DNA of 64,000 nucleotides from DAOUVR01 sp034430535. Lineage in GTDB: Bacteria > Chloroflexota > Dehalococcoidia > E44-bin15. The stretch spans positions 68,675-132,674 of the forward strand of contig CAYUCL010000004.1 of the NCBI GenBank assembly GCA_964443325.1, written 5' to 3'. The position numbers were made by a program, and so were the translations under genes. The notes under the pieces are model-generated. The model saw only the letters and a list, made by a program, of their open reading frames with translations. It searched no databases and had not been told where the DNA came from. How positions within the stretch are numbered: position 1 is the first letter of the stretch; each line of letters opens with the position of its first letter. Shown here piece after piece: positions 34,792-44,379 of this stretch.

Positions 34792-35736
34792 CTAGACGCC
34801 TTCGAAGAAATTCCGGGGTCCATCAACACACAGGCGGTCCATCGTCGACTCCGAGACACCCATCTCTCTAAGCCAGGGGAACACCACTTTTTTCAAGTAC
34901 AGGTATCCGTGAGGATTGAGTCTCAGTCTCCCTTCTTCTGTTATCACTGGATTCTCCGCCATGACACGCGCCAACAGACAATCGTGGGAAGGAAGAAGGC
35001 GATCCACATATCCAGCATCTATCAGTGCTTTCATCGTTTTAGTCCGGGCAAGCGGACTGACATTGCGTCCTGGATAGCGATCCAGACCAAGATAGCACCC
35101 CTGCTCTAAAATCCATATCAGGTATTCCGTATCGGTGGTGTCATTGGAATGATCCAGCGTCACCCTTCTCAGGTCTACACCTTCCTCCTTTAAGACAGCT
35201 AGTTGCTGCTCTCCCACTCGACCTGGTGAATAGGAATGCAGCATAATGGGAACATTTGTCTCAAGGTGTGCCCGCGCTACTCCACGTAGAATGGTTTCCT
35301 CCCCCTGCGTAACCCCCGAAATATCGCTTGCCCCCTTAAGGATACCAGCCTTGATATCGGTACCTGAGATACCCTCTTTGATTTCACGAATGAATAGTCT
35401 GGCAAATTGATCGGAGGAAACGCCCTCAAAGAAGGGGGGTATATCCAACCACCAGCCGGTACAGGCGATGACGTTGACACCACTCAGACGAGAAGCCTGG
35501 GCCATTACATTCACGTCCCGGCCCAAGTCGAGGGTAGTAGCATCAACAACAGTGTCAATCCCACCCTCTTTTGCTCGAGTCAGCCCATCGACAATGCGGT
35601 CCATGAAATCGGCGCCGAGAAGCTCGGGGTAGTTCTGAGTGATACCAGCTGAAGCACAGACAAGGTGTTCGTGCATAAGAGTGAAGCCGAGATCCACAGT
35701 GTCAAGTGGCCCAAGCACGGAATTTATAGTCGCCAT
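34792..35736 (-). CDS. Phosphotriesterase-family metal-dependent hydrolase (probable lactonase)
   Basis: 314-residue amidohydrolase-fold protein. Metal ligands visible: HEH (TLMHEHLVC), the carbamylated Lys (KAGILKGASD), His in IMLHSYSP and TLDHSND, and the final Asp in LPSHDCLLA. Members act as lactonases or aryl-ester hydrolases rather than true phosphotriesterases. ATG at 35736 follows AGGAGG; the frame upstream to 35760 is unlikely coding. Confidence 0.9.
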   Translation of the reverse strand: MATINSVLGPLDTVDLGFTLMHEHLVCASAGITQNYPELLGADFMDRIVDGLTRAKEGGIDTVVDATTLDLGRDVNVMAQASRLSGVNVIACTGWWLDIPPFFEGVSSDQFARLFIREIKEGISGTDIKAGILKGASDISGVTQGEETILRGVARAHLETNVPIMLHSYSPGRVGEQQLAVLKEEGVDLRRVTLDHSNDTTDTEYLIWILEQGCYLGLDRYPGRNVSPLARTKTMKALIDAGYVDRLLPSHDCLLARVMAENPVITEEGRLRLNPHGYLYLKKVVFPWLREMGVSESTMDRLCVDGPRNFFEGV

Positions 35737-36436
35737 AGAATTAGTCCTCCTTTCGATCACTAAAAACGAATATTATAACAGACGGAGTTAATCCTGCAGA
35801 CCCTTCATAAAACTGCTACCATACATCTCCAAAGATAGCAGCAACCTGTCCGTAAAGCTCCAACCTCCCATGCTAGGGTTCCAAGGACTATCCCAAGCCT
35901 TGCTTCATTTTACCGCTAAAGAGAGGCAAATGGAACATGGAAGAGGTTAGAATACATTGTGACGAACTACCCCAATTGCTATGAGACCTGAAAGCCCCGG
36001 TCTTGGAGAATTGGGTGGCGTCCATGGATGCTTATATCTGACGATACCCACATACCCTTGGTTTTCCGCCTGTCCAGAGCGTAAGGTTAGAGCCGCCTGA
36101 GCCAACAAACCTTTTAATCCCCTAAAAGCTGTGTAGATAGCACAACGGCATATCCAAGCGAAACAGGGGATAACTCCTCAGTAAAATCCGTGCCAACCCG
36201 CTGTTACTACAAGGCCCATGGTGGCATTATAACATGCGGCTAATTGTACCTATGAAGTACATGGCACCAGCATAACAGGGGGCGCTGGAGCATTCAGGAA
36301 ACTTATAAAAACAAAGCTATGGATTTGCCATCGGTAGCTATTTATGATAACTTAGCAGTGTTGACATTAATTTGGGCGAAAACTGAGTATCTATGAACAT
36401 TAATTCACATTCAATTACTCGAATAGAGGAATAACG
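35737..36436. other. Long non-coding region before the methyltransferase operon
   Basis: 700 bases between a minus-strand and a plus-strand gene, thus divergent promoters. Near the right end are TTGACA (around 36359-36364) and A/T-rich sequence, and GAGG at 36426-36429 precedes the methyltransferase ATG. I searched by eye for cobalamin and SAM riboswitch cores (for example GCCACTG with a B12 box) and did not find them. No protein-like frame was recognised. Confidence 0.6.
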
Positions 36437-37237
36437 ATGATCATTGTAGGGGAGAAGATCAACACAAGTCGGAAGAGCATTGAAGAGGCTGTTAAGAAAC
36501 GGGATGCTGCGTTTATCACCAAGATCGCCCAGGATCAAGCCGAAGCTGGAGCACATTACATTGATGTAAATGCTGGGACTTTTGTAGACCAGGAGGTTGA
36601 TTGCCTCTGCTGGCTGGTTGAGACGGTACAAAGCAAAGTGGATCTACCCCTGTGCTTGGACAGCCCCAATCCCAAGGCATTGTCCCAAGCTATCAAGCGC
36701 CACAAAGGCGAACCAATGATCAATTCCATTTCGCTGGAACAAGACCGCCTCCAATCCCTCCTTCCTGTTGTCACCTCCAATCCTTGTCATGTGGTCGCCC
36801 TGTGCATGGCTCAAACTTCGATGCCCACTACCGTGGAAGAGAGAGTCCAGGTCGGTTCGGAGCTTATCAACAAGCTCACAGATGAAGGGGTTCCTCTTGA
36901 AAGGATCTATGTGGATCCGTTAGTGCAGCCTGTTTCCGTGGATACTGGCATGGGAATCGCCACCTTGGGAGCCATCAATGAAATCATGAAGAATTATCCG
37001 GGCGTAAATACCATCTGCGGCCTTTCCAACGTCTCCTTTGGTCTTCCTGAACGCCACCTGATCAATCGCAACTTTCTGGCTCTCTGCATATCGTATGGGC
37101 TGTCCGCCGCCATTCTGGACCCGACCGACAAGCAGCTCATGGCAACCCTCCTTGCAGTCGAGATGCTTCTTGGTCGGGATGAATACTGCGAAAATTTTAT
37201 TGAGGCCTACCAAAATGGCCGCATTCTTGGAGGATAA
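36437..37237 (+). CDS. Pterin-binding methyltransferase (methylcorrinoid:tetrahydrofolate, MtgA/AcsE-like)
   Basis: 266-residue dihydropteroate-synthase-fold barrel that moves a methyl group between a corrinoid protein and tetrahydrofolate. It opens with IIVGEKINTSRKSIEEAV and has AGAHYIDVNAGTF (pteridine site), CLDSPNPKAL and GLSNVSFGLPER. In this operon it would pass methyl groups from the MttB-type enzymes' corrinoid protein into the tetrahydrofolate/Wood-Ljungdahl pool. GAGG precedes the ATG. Confidence 0.93.
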   Translation: MIIVGEKINTSRKSIEEAVKKRDAAFITKIAQDQAEAGAHYIDVNAGTFVDQEVDCLCWLVETVQSKVDLPLCLDSPNPKALSQAIKRHKGEPMINSISLEQDRLQSLLPVVTSNPCHVVALCMAQTSMPTTVEERVQVGSELINKLTDEGVPLERIYVDPLVQPVSVDTGMGIATLGAINEIMKNYPGVNTICGLSNVSFGLPERHLINRNFLALCISYGLSAAILDPTDKQLMATLLAVEMLLGRDEYCENFIEAYQNGRILGG

Positions 37238-37282
37238 TTTTGCTGTTTAGGTTTGAAACAAACAAGCTTAAGGAGGTTGAAG

Positions 37283-37921
37283 ATGAGTGATTTTAGTGCC
37301 TTGACTGAATCTGTGATCAAGGGAGACACCAAGACAGCGGTAGCAGAAACTCAGAGCGCCTTGGATGCAGGCAGCAATGCTAAGGACATCCTCGATAATG
37401 GGCTAATTGTCGCCATGGATAAGGTAGGCGAGAACTATTCAAAGGGGCTAATATTCGTCCCCCAGATGTTGCGCTCTGCCAAGGTCATGAATGAATGCAT
37501 GAACCTGCTCGAGCCTCTGTTTAAAGAAGGTGACGTCACCTCCAAGGGAAAGGTACTAATTGGGACAGTCAAGGGCGACTTGCACGATATCGGCAAAAAT
37601 CTGGTTTCCATGATGATGGGAGGAGCAGGATTCACCATCACCGACCTGGGCGTAGACGTCTCTCCCGAGAAGTTTGTCCAGAAGGTGCAAGAAATAGAGC
37701 CGGACATTGTGGCAATGTCGGCACTGCTCTCCACCACCATGCCAGGCATGCCCAAGACCATCGAGGCGTTACAGAAAGCCGGGGTCAGGGATAAAGTCAA
37801 GGTGATGATCGGTGGTGCACCGGTCACTGAACAGTATGCTCAGGAGATCAAGGCCGACTCTTACGCATCGGATGCAGGTTCTGCCGTGAGCAAAGCCAAA
37901 GGATTACTCGGCGTTTCTTGA
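37283..37921 (+). CDS. Corrinoid (cobalamin-binding) methyl carrier protein
   Basis: 212 residues. The N-terminal helical cap (about 1-85) precedes a B12-binding Rossmann domain with the lower-ligand motif GDLHDIGKNLV and GGAPVTEQYAQEI. It carries the methyl group between the MttB-type enzyme(s) and the pterin methyltransferase. The ATG at 37283 follows AAGGAGG; the in-frame codon at 37253 lacks a site. Its end is 30 bases from the next gene. Confidence 0.95.
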   Translation: MSDFSALTESVIKGDTKTAVAETQSALDAGSNAKDILDNGLIVAMDKVGENYSKGLIFVPQMLRSAKVMNECMNLLEPLFKEGDVTSKGKVLIGTVKGDLHDIGKNLVSMMMGGAGFTITDLGVDVSPEKFVQKVQEIEPDIVAMSALLSTTMPGMPKTIEALQKAGVRDKVKVMIGGAPVTEQYAQEIKADSYASDAGSAVSKAKGLLGVS

Positions 37922-37950
37922 AAGATTCTTTTATCATAAAGGAGCTAGTC

Positions 37951-39396
37951 ATGAAACCGATAGAGATCCCCACCTTTCAACCTCGACTGAAGGTATTGAA
38001 CCATGAACAGGCGTTGGCAATCCACATAGCCGCCCTGGAGATCCTGGAAAAGACCGGATTTAAGATGGAGCATCCCAGCGCTCTGGGAATGCTCGCCGAT
38101 GCCGGGTGCAAGGTTTCTAACGGTGACTGGGTTAAGCTACCCGCTCATCTTGCTGAAGAGGCCTTACGATCAGCCCCCAGGCAGATTGCCCTTTATGACC
38201 AGAAGGGTAACAAAACGATGCCTCTCGTCAACGGCAACCCCTTCTATGGCACAGGCTCCGATGCCACTTTCACTCTGGATTTGGAAACCGGTCAACGCCG
38301 CCGAACTGTCTTAAAAGATGTCGCCAATTTTGCCAAGCTGGTTGACGGTCTGGAGAACATGGCTTTTGCCATGTCCATGTCCAATCCTGAAGATGTTCCT
38401 GTCGAAGATATATATGTCTATGTTTTTGCCGAGATGGTCAATAACACAAATAAGCCCATCGTTTTCATCGCAGACAGTGGCAGAGATATTGCCAAAATCT
38501 ACGAGATTGCCTGCCAGGTGGCGGGTGGTGAGGAAAATTTACGAAAGAAGCCCTTTGTGCTCAATTACTCAGAGGCCATCAGCCCCTTGCGCTTCCCTGA
38601 AAACGTTATGGAGAAACTCATTTTCTGTGCTGAGAAGAGGATACCCATCTGCCTTCCATCTGGATCCAACGCCGGAGGAGGGGCCCCGGTCACACTTGCC
38701 GGAGCTATGGCTTTAGGGATCGCTGAAAACCTGGTAGGACTCGTTGTTCATCAGTTGGCCGGCAAAGGCTCTCCCTTTCTGTTTGGCCCCAATGTCAGCA
38801 TTTTGGACATGAAGTCCGCCGTAGTTTCATATGGTTGTCCCGAATGGAGTCTCACTCAGGCCGCGCTTGCCGATATGCGTGATGAAATCTACGACCTGCC
38901 CATCTGGGCCTTTGCCGGAGCCTCGGATGCCAAAGTGATGGACGCCCAGGCAGGAGCCGAAGCCATGTTTTCCATCATCACTGCCATGCTTTCGCGAGCT
39001 AATCTAATCCACGACGTCGGTTTCTTGGAATTTGGCACCACCTCTTCTCTGGAGATGGTGACAATGGCTAACGAACTGGTGGCTATGAGCCGGTTTTTCG
39101 TCGATGGCATTCCTGTCAACGAGGAAACCCTGGCCCTTGATGCCATCGAAAGAGTGGCTAAGGAGACCGGTTCCATGTTCCTCACAGACGATCACACCTT
39201 TGAACATTTCATGCATGCCCAGTTTCTACCGAAGCTTTTAGACCGCTCCCGTTACGATTCATGGGAAGAGGCCGGAGCTATGGACCTATATAAGCGGTGC
39301 AATATCGAGGCGAAAAGGATTCTTTCAGAACATCAGATAGAACCCAAACCCGATGAAGTGCTTAAAGGAATTGATCGAATTATTCAAGGATTATAA
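37951..39396 (+). CDS. MttB-family corrinoid methyltransferase 1 (non-pyrrolysine, MtgB-like)
   Basis: 481-residue trimethylamine methyltransferase family protein. The frame is uninterrupted: no in-frame amber codon, and the pyrrolysine region reads IWAFAGASDAKVMDAQAG, so it belongs to the non-Pyl branch that includes glycine betaine methyltransferase MtgB. The substrate is probably a quaternary amine, but this cannot be decided from sequence. ATG at 37951 is preceded by AAGGAG; an in-frame codon at 37918 overlaps the corrinoid gene. It works with the adjacent corrinoid protein. Confidence 0.92.
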   Translation: MKPIEIPTFQPRLKVLNHEQALAIHIAALEILEKTGFKMEHPSALGMLADAGCKVSNGDWVKLPAHLAEEALRSAPRQIALYDQKGNKTMPLVNGNPFYGTGSDATFTLDLETGQRRRTVLKDVANFAKLVDGLENMAFAMSMSNPEDVPVEDIYVYVFAEMVNNTNKPIVFIADSGRDIAKIYEIACQVAGGEENLRKKPFVLNYSEAISPLRFPENVMEKLIFCAEKRIPICLPSGSNAGGGAPVTLAGAMALGIAENLVGLVVHQLAGKGSPFLFGPNVSILDMKSAVVSYGCPEWSLTQAALADMRDEIYDLPIWAFAGASDAKVMDAQAGAEAMFSIITAMLSRANLIHDVGFLEFGTTSSLEMVTMANELVAMSRFFVDGIPVNEETLALDAIERVAKETGSMFLTDDHTFEHFMHAQFLPKLLDRSRYDSWEEAGAMDLYKRCNIEAKRILSEHQIEPKPDEVLKGIDRIIQGL

Positions 39397-39410
39397 TAAG
39401 GGGTTCAATT

Positions 39411-40847
39411 GTGGGAATAAGTTTGCCATTTTACAGGCCACTTACACCTGAAGATGCGAAGCAGATCGACCAGACAGGGCGCCGAATACTGGAACAGGTC
39501 GGTATCAGAATAACTGATAGTACCTTTCTCGACACGCTAAGAGCAGCGGGGGCCCAGGTCGATTATGACAACCAGCTAGTGCGCTTTGAAGGGGACTGGC
39601 TTGATGAGTTCCTGGGTCGTGCCCCTTCCAAATTTATCCTCTATTCTCGAGATGGAAGAAATGACCTCCACTTAGGGGAGAGCAAGGTCCACTTCGGTAA
39701 CGGAGGAAGGGTATTTCGAATTCTTGACATGGGAACGGGCGGCTACCGGCGCACCATACTAAGAGATGTATCCAACACCTCTATCCTGGTGGATCACCTG
39801 GATTACATTCGCTTTTATATTATCGCCTGCCAGGCCCATGACCTAGAACCTCAAAACTATCATCTGAACGACTACTTTCGTGCTTTCTATCATACGACGA
39901 AACATGTGATGGGGGGCTGTGACGATCTGGAAGGCGTTACACAGATGTGGGAACTTGCAAGTTTCATCGCCGGAGGAGAACAGAGACTCAGAGAAAAGCC
40001 CTTCGTCTCGGTAATCACCAACGTCATAAGCCCGCTTACCATCGATGGCACCACGCTAGGTATTCTCAATTTCTGTACCAAACACGGCATTCCCGCCACC
40101 TGCGCACCGGCCCCCATTGCCGGGGCTACCTCACCCGCTACCTTAGCGGGCACCCTTTCCCAAATGCACGCTGAATCCCTGGCCGGGGTTGCTATTGCGC
40201 AGGTACTCACCCCGGGAGCCAAGGTGCTATATGGCGCCGTTCCTACGGCTATGGATCTGCGAACCATGGAATTTACTATGGGCTCAGTGGAAATGGGCAT
40301 GATGAACGCTGCTGCAGTCCAACTGGCGAAGCTCTACAATTTGCCCATTTACGCCTCAGGTGGGCTCACCGAGGCCAAAAGACCCGACATCCAGGCTGGC
40401 TTTGAAAAGCATTTTTCCAATTTGACCGTAGCCATGAGCGGGGCAGACTTCATTCACCTGACGGCCGGATTGATGGATTCGGGCAATTCCCTTTCCTATG
40501 AGCAATTCGTCATCGACAATGAAATCCTAGGGATGATCCACAGGGAACTAGCTGGTATAGAGGTGAATGAAGAGACTCTGGGCTTCGACGTGATTCAGAA
40601 GGTCGGCCCTGGGGGCAACTATGTAGCGGAAGACCACACGATCGACCATATGATGGATGAATTCTTCTACCCCAACCTGAGTGTTCGTTGTAACTTTGAT
40701 ATTTGGGAAGAAAGGGGCCGGCCGGATATGCTGAGCCGTGCCAATGTCTTGGTGAAAAAAATCTTGGATGAAGGGAGACAAAGCCGCCTGGATCCAGACC
40801 TGGTTCTCGAGATAAAAAACGCCTTTCCCGGTATAATTAATATCTAG
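39411..40847 (+). CDS. MttB-family corrinoid methyltransferase 2 (non-pyrrolysine, divergent)
   Basis: 478 residues, same family as the preceding gene but strongly divergent, with no amber codon inside. Recognisable segments: LPFYRPLTPEDAKQIDQTGR at the start, FGNGGRVFRILDMGTGGYRR, YASGGLTEAKRPDIQAG where Pyl would sit, and EDHTIDHMMDEFFYPNLSVR. GTG start at 39411 after AAGGGG. Two MttB-type enzymes sharing one corrinoid protein suggest two substrates or a hetero-oligomer. Confidence 0.9.
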   Translation: MGISLPFYRPLTPEDAKQIDQTGRRILEQVGIRITDSTFLDTLRAAGAQVDYDNQLVRFEGDWLDEFLGRAPSKFILYSRDGRNDLHLGESKVHFGNGGRVFRILDMGTGGYRRTILRDVSNTSILVDHLDYIRFYIIACQAHDLEPQNYHLNDYFRAFYHTTKHVMGGCDDLEGVTQMWELASFIAGGEQRLREKPFVSVITNVISPLTIDGTTLGILNFCTKHGIPATCAPAPIAGATSPATLAGTLSQMHAESLAGVAIAQVLTPGAKVLYGAVPTAMDLRTMEFTMGSVEMGMMNAAAVQLAKLYNLPIYASGGLTEAKRPDIQAGFEKHFSNLTVAMSGADFIHLTAGLMDSGNSLSYEQFVIDNEILGMIHRELAGIEVNEETLGFDVIQKVGPGGNYVAEDHTIDHMMDEFFYPNLSVRCNFDIWEERGRPDMLSRANVLVKKILDEGRQSRLDPDLVLEIKNAFPGIINI

Positions 40848-40848
40848 T

Positions 40849-41445
40849 ATGACAATGTCGAACAAAGCCGGAAACATAACACGTATCATTGCTTGCACTG
40901 TCTTCAAACCAGCGCTTGAGTATCTTCAATTGAAAAAAAGATACCCTAATGTGCGCTTGAGTTATTTGCCATCCAATCTACATCTGAGGCCCCAAGAGCT
41001 GAAAAAACGCCTGAAAAAAAGGATAGTCTCTGCTAAAAAAAGAAATGAGCGCATCATATGCCTTTATGGGGACTGTTTCCCCGATATCGAACGCTTCTGC
41101 CAACAGCACGGGATAATTAAGGTACCAGGGCATTACTGCTATGAAATGCTCCTCGGCAGTGAGCGGTTCGAGAAGCTCATTGATGAGATGGCGGGAACCT
41201 ATTTTGCCGAAAAAGACCTTATTCTCCACTTTCAAGAATACTGCGTGCGCCCCTTGGAACTCGAAGACGAGGAAATGCGAAAGTATTGTTTTGAGCATTA
41301 CAAGAGATTGCTCTATGTGCGGCAGCCGTCAGACCCAGACCTTGAGGTCCAGGCTGGCGAAGTGGCCGATTTCTTAGAGCTATCTCTGGACATTAGTGAT
41401 GCTGATTATTCGTATCTTGAAAAAAAGCTCATAGCTTTAATCTAG
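40849..41445 (+). CDS. DUF1638 domain protein 1
   Basis: 198 residues of the uncharacterised DUF1638 family, frequently found beside corrinoid methyltransferases. Visible features: ITRIIACTVFKPALEY at the start, ICLYGDCFPDIERFC, VPGHYCYEMLLGSERFEKL and scattered Cys that could bind a metal. Starts 1 base after the MttB2 stop. A second member lies at 61886-62554 next to the dehydratase genes. Function unknown; possibly cofactor handling or activation. Confidence 0.85.
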   Translation: MTMSNKAGNITRIIACTVFKPALEYLQLKKRYPNVRLSYLPSNLHLRPQELKKRLKKRIVSAKKRNERIICLYGDCFPDIERFCQQHGIIKVPGHYCYEMLLGSERFEKLIDEMAGTYFAEKDLILHFQEYCVRPLELEDEEMRKYCFEHYKRLLYVRQPSDPDLEVQAGEVADFLELSLDISDADYSYLEKKLIALI

Positions 41446-41467
41446 TACACACTCTCTTGCGGTAAAG

Positions 41468-43840
41468 ATGAAAATGTCTCAGGATCAAAAATCAAAGACG
41501 AAAGAACACTATATCGGATCTCCTGCATTTAAAAAACGCAAAACAAGATACTTCTGGTTGAATGTTTTGCCAGACGATCTCTGGCTGAAGGTTCGCCAGG
41601 GAGATACTGTCTGGCAGGCATTACAGAATACAGAGGTAGCAATGGATGTGGATGGTGAGTGCGGCGGATTGGGGAAATGTGGCAAATGCAAAATCGGAGT
41701 CCTCTCTTCAATAGGACCCCCCTCCGAAAATGAAATAGAACTCCTTGATGAAGAAGAACTGGAACAGGGGATCCGCCTCGCTTGCCGCACCGAGGTGAAT
41801 AAGGATTTAGTGATTCGCACCAGAGAGACTGAGGCTGGCGTGGAAGATTTTCAAATCCTTAAAACTGGATATCGGCCTCCTTTGCATATCAAGCCACTTA
41901 TATACAAGCGACTCATTACCTTACCCCCTGACCTCCATAATGAAGGTCTTTCCGATCTTGACCGCATTAAACAGGTCATGCTTCCTGGACACCATGACCT
42001 TAAAGCCTCGCTTCACTGTCTTCAAAAGTTGACAGATATGCTTGAAAGAACAAACTCCCACGGAGCGGCAGTGCTACACGAGGACTGCTTGATGGCCTGG
42101 CAAGACCCAGAAGAACTGGACCGCGACTATGGACTGGTCTTCGACCTTGGGACGAGCACACTGGTTGGCAAGCTCATAAGTTTGGCAGATGGAAGTGAAG
42201 TCGCCGTTGTCTCCCGCCTTAATGGTCAAATGAAGTATGGCACAAACGTGATAAGTCGTCTTCAGTATGTGAAAGAACACTCGCACGGTCTGGAAACTTT
42301 GCACCATCGTCTCATCGAGGACCTGAACCAGATAACTACACGCCTTCTTAAGGCGGCGGGGCTCAACCCAGATGACATCTTTGTTGCCGTTGCGGCAGGT
42401 AACACCACCATGCAGCACCTACTGCTAAGCCTGAACCCCCTGGGAATCGCCGAAGCACCCTTCACACCTGTGTTGAATGATGGACTAATTGTGAAAACAG
42501 CAGAAATTGGTCTCGAACTACACCCCGAGGCGCTGTTCTACGTGATGCCCACCAAGTCCGGTTACATTGGCGGAGACCTGATCAGCGTCATTCTCGCCTC
42601 GGGCGCTTCAGAACAAGAGGATGAAATGATATTGGCGCTGGATATTGGCACCAATGGAGAGATCTTTCTGGGGAATCGCAAAAGATTGATGACATGCTCT
42701 GCCGCTGCTGGACCCGCCCTGGAGGGGGCTAACATTTCCTACGGCATGATAGCTAGAGCCGGAGCGATTGAAGCCTTCAGCTTTGAACAAGGCGACCTTA
42801 ACTACCAGGTCATTGGCAATATCAAGCCTAAAGGGATTTGTGGCAGCGGGTTGGTGGAGTTAGTTGCCTTGCTCCTTGACCTCGGCATAATCGATCATGA
42901 GGGTTTGATTCGCCGCCCCCGGGAAGGAGAGTCGGAGGCCTTGAATTCAAGAGTAGTTTATAGGGAAGGGGTTCATGACTTTCTCGTCGCTTACGCGGAG
43001 GAAAGTTACGATAGTAGACCCATCTACCTCACTCAGAAAGATGTTCGCGAACTTCAGCTTGCCAAAGGGGCTATTGCGGCAGGTGTTAGCACACTAATGG
43101 ATGAAATGGGAGTAGGGGTCGAGGATATTGACCGTCTTTACCTCGCAGGCGCGCTGGGGAATTATATTAGCCCATATAGTGCTATGCGCATCGGCCTTAT
43201 TCCCAGTGTCAATCCAGAGATTATCACATCACTGGGTAACGCTGCCAGCACCGGGGCTTCCATGGTGCTCTTGTCTACAGATTACTGGCCGATGGCTAAC
43301 GAGCTTGCCCAATCCATTGAGCACATTGAGCTGTCTTCCCGTCTCGACTTTAATCAGTATTTTATCGAGCGTATAGACTTTCCTATTGAGAGGGAATTGC
43401 AGATTTACCACGAAGAGGTGGGGGATATAATGAAGACCATCAGTGTCGGAGAGGTAATGACCCCTAATTTTCCCACTATGTCTTCCACTATGCCCATGAA
43501 AGAAATAAATAACCTGTCGCGCAGTACGGGCCATCATGGCTTCCCAGTTTTGGATGAGAAGGGACGACTATTTGGCGTTGTTTCATTAGCAGACCTAAAA
43601 CGCGCTCTGCAAAACGGGAATGCGGACCTTCCCGTAAGCGAATATGCTACCCGAACGCCTTTGGTAGCTTACCCAGACCAATCGTTATATGAAGTTTTAC
43701 AAGGCAGCGAGGAAGACTATGGACGGATCCCTGTTGTAGACCGACAGGATAAGGGCCACTTACTGGGAGTATTGCGCCGCCATGACATTATCAGGGCCTA
43801 CCGCTCTAGTCTAGTGAAAACCAAAACAGCAAGCGGTTGA
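41468..43840 (+). CDS. Corrinoid-reactivating protein (2Fe-2S/ASKHA, RACo/RamA-like) with C-terminal CBS pair
   Basis: 790 residues. A plant-type [2Fe-2S] domain has Cys65, 71, 74 and 106 (GECGGLGKCGKCKIG, LACRT). A linker follows, then an ASKHA ATPase domain (from about 217, YGLVFDLGTSTLVG; DIGTNGEIFLG; YLAGALGNYI). This is the layout of the ATP-dependent activators that re-reduce inactive Co(II) corrinoid proteins. The last ~135 residues add two CBS motifs (SVGEVMTPNFPTMSST; GRIPVVDRQDKGHLLGVLRR), which normally bind adenine nucleotides and are not part of the standard family. Last gene of the operon. Confidence 0.9.
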   Translation: MKMSQDQKSKTKEHYIGSPAFKKRKTRYFWLNVLPDDLWLKVRQGDTVWQALQNTEVAMDVDGECGGLGKCGKCKIGVLSSIGPPSENEIELLDEEELEQGIRLACRTEVNKDLVIRTRETEAGVEDFQILKTGYRPPLHIKPLIYKRLITLPPDLHNEGLSDLDRIKQVMLPGHHDLKASLHCLQKLTDMLERTNSHGAAVLHEDCLMAWQDPEELDRDYGLVFDLGTSTLVGKLISLADGSEVAVVSRLNGQMKYGTNVISRLQYVKEHSHGLETLHHRLIEDLNQITTRLLKAAGLNPDDIFVAVAAGNTTMQHLLLSLNPLGIAEAPFTPVLNDGLIVKTAEIGLELHPEALFYVMPTKSGYIGGDLISVILASGASEQEDEMILALDIGTNGEIFLGNRKRLMTCSAAAGPALEGANISYGMIARAGAIEAFSFEQGDLNYQVIGNIKPKGICGSGLVELVALLLDLGIIDHEGLIRRPREGESEALNSRVVYREGVHDFLVAYAEESYDSRPIYLTQKDVRELQLAKGAIAAGVSTLMDEMGVGVEDIDRLYLAGALGNYISPYSAMRIGLIPSVNPEIITSLGNAASTGASMVLLSTDYWPMANELAQSIEHIELSSRLDFNQYFIERIDFPIERELQIYHEEVGDIMKTISVGEVMTPNFPTMSSTMPMKEINNLSRSTGHHGFPVLDEKGRLFGVVSLADLKRALQNGNADLPVSEYATRTPLVAYPDQSLYEVLQGSEEDYGRIPVVDRQDKGHLLGVLRRHDIIRAYRSSLVKTKTASG

Positions 43841-43923
43841 TCCCACTGAAACGAACATGTAAAGCGAAAAACCTATTACAATCGTGCAGTCAGCGAATTG
43901 GCTCAGATTTTTAATACTCAGCA

Positions 43924-44379
43924 CTACATACCGGTTGACCCGAAACCTGATGAGCCTCGTGCTGTCTGCTCAAGATATGACACGACTTCGATTTCAACAT
44001 CCACTACTGGCAGTATAACTAACTGCGCAATCCGGTCTCCCTGGCTAACTTTATATGATTTGGAGCCCAGATTTTTCAGTTCCACCATCAACTCCCCACG
44101 GTAATCACTATCAATCCACCCAGCCCCCACCTCTATATTCGAATTGACCGATAATCCAGAGCGGGATGCTATCCGACCAACCGTGCCTTGTGGCAGTTCT
44201 ACTTCAATACCTGTCGGCACTAAGCCTCTGCCAACCTCGACATACCCATCTGCATCACACTGCGCCGCCGGTATTTCCACATTTTCTGCTGCATACAGGT
44301 CAAACCCCGCACTTCCATGAGTCATCTTGCTTGGTGGCTTTGCTGCCGGATGAATCACTTTGACTCCCAGTATCAACAT
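43924..44379 (-). CDS. dut: Deoxyuridine 5'-triphosphate nucleotidohydrolase
   Basis: 151-residue trimeric dUTPase that hydrolyses dUTP to dUMP. All five motifs are present: SAGFDLYA, GRIASRSGLSV, GAGWIDSDYRGEL, GDRIAQLVI and the C-terminal RGSSGFGSTG. Convergent with the corrinoid-activator gene; no neighbours of related function. Confidence 0.97.
   Translation of the reverse strand: MLILGVKVIHPAAKPPSKMTHGSAGFDLYAAENVEIPAAQCDADGYVEVGRGLVPTGIEVELPQGTVGRIASRSGLSVNSNIEVGAGWIDSDYRGELMVELKNLGSKSYKVSQGDRIAQLVILPVVDVEIEVVSYLEQTARGSSGFGSTGM

Noticed and set aside
35900..36430. Possible cobalamin riboswitch before the corrinoid methyltransferase operon
   Set aside because: I searched for the conserved core and B12-box sequences by eye on the plus strand and found none; only loosely similar short words occur.
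37951..40847. Pyrrolysine-encoding MttB
   Set aside because: Both MttB-type frames run through without an in-frame TAG, and the Pyl position is occupied by ordinary residues.
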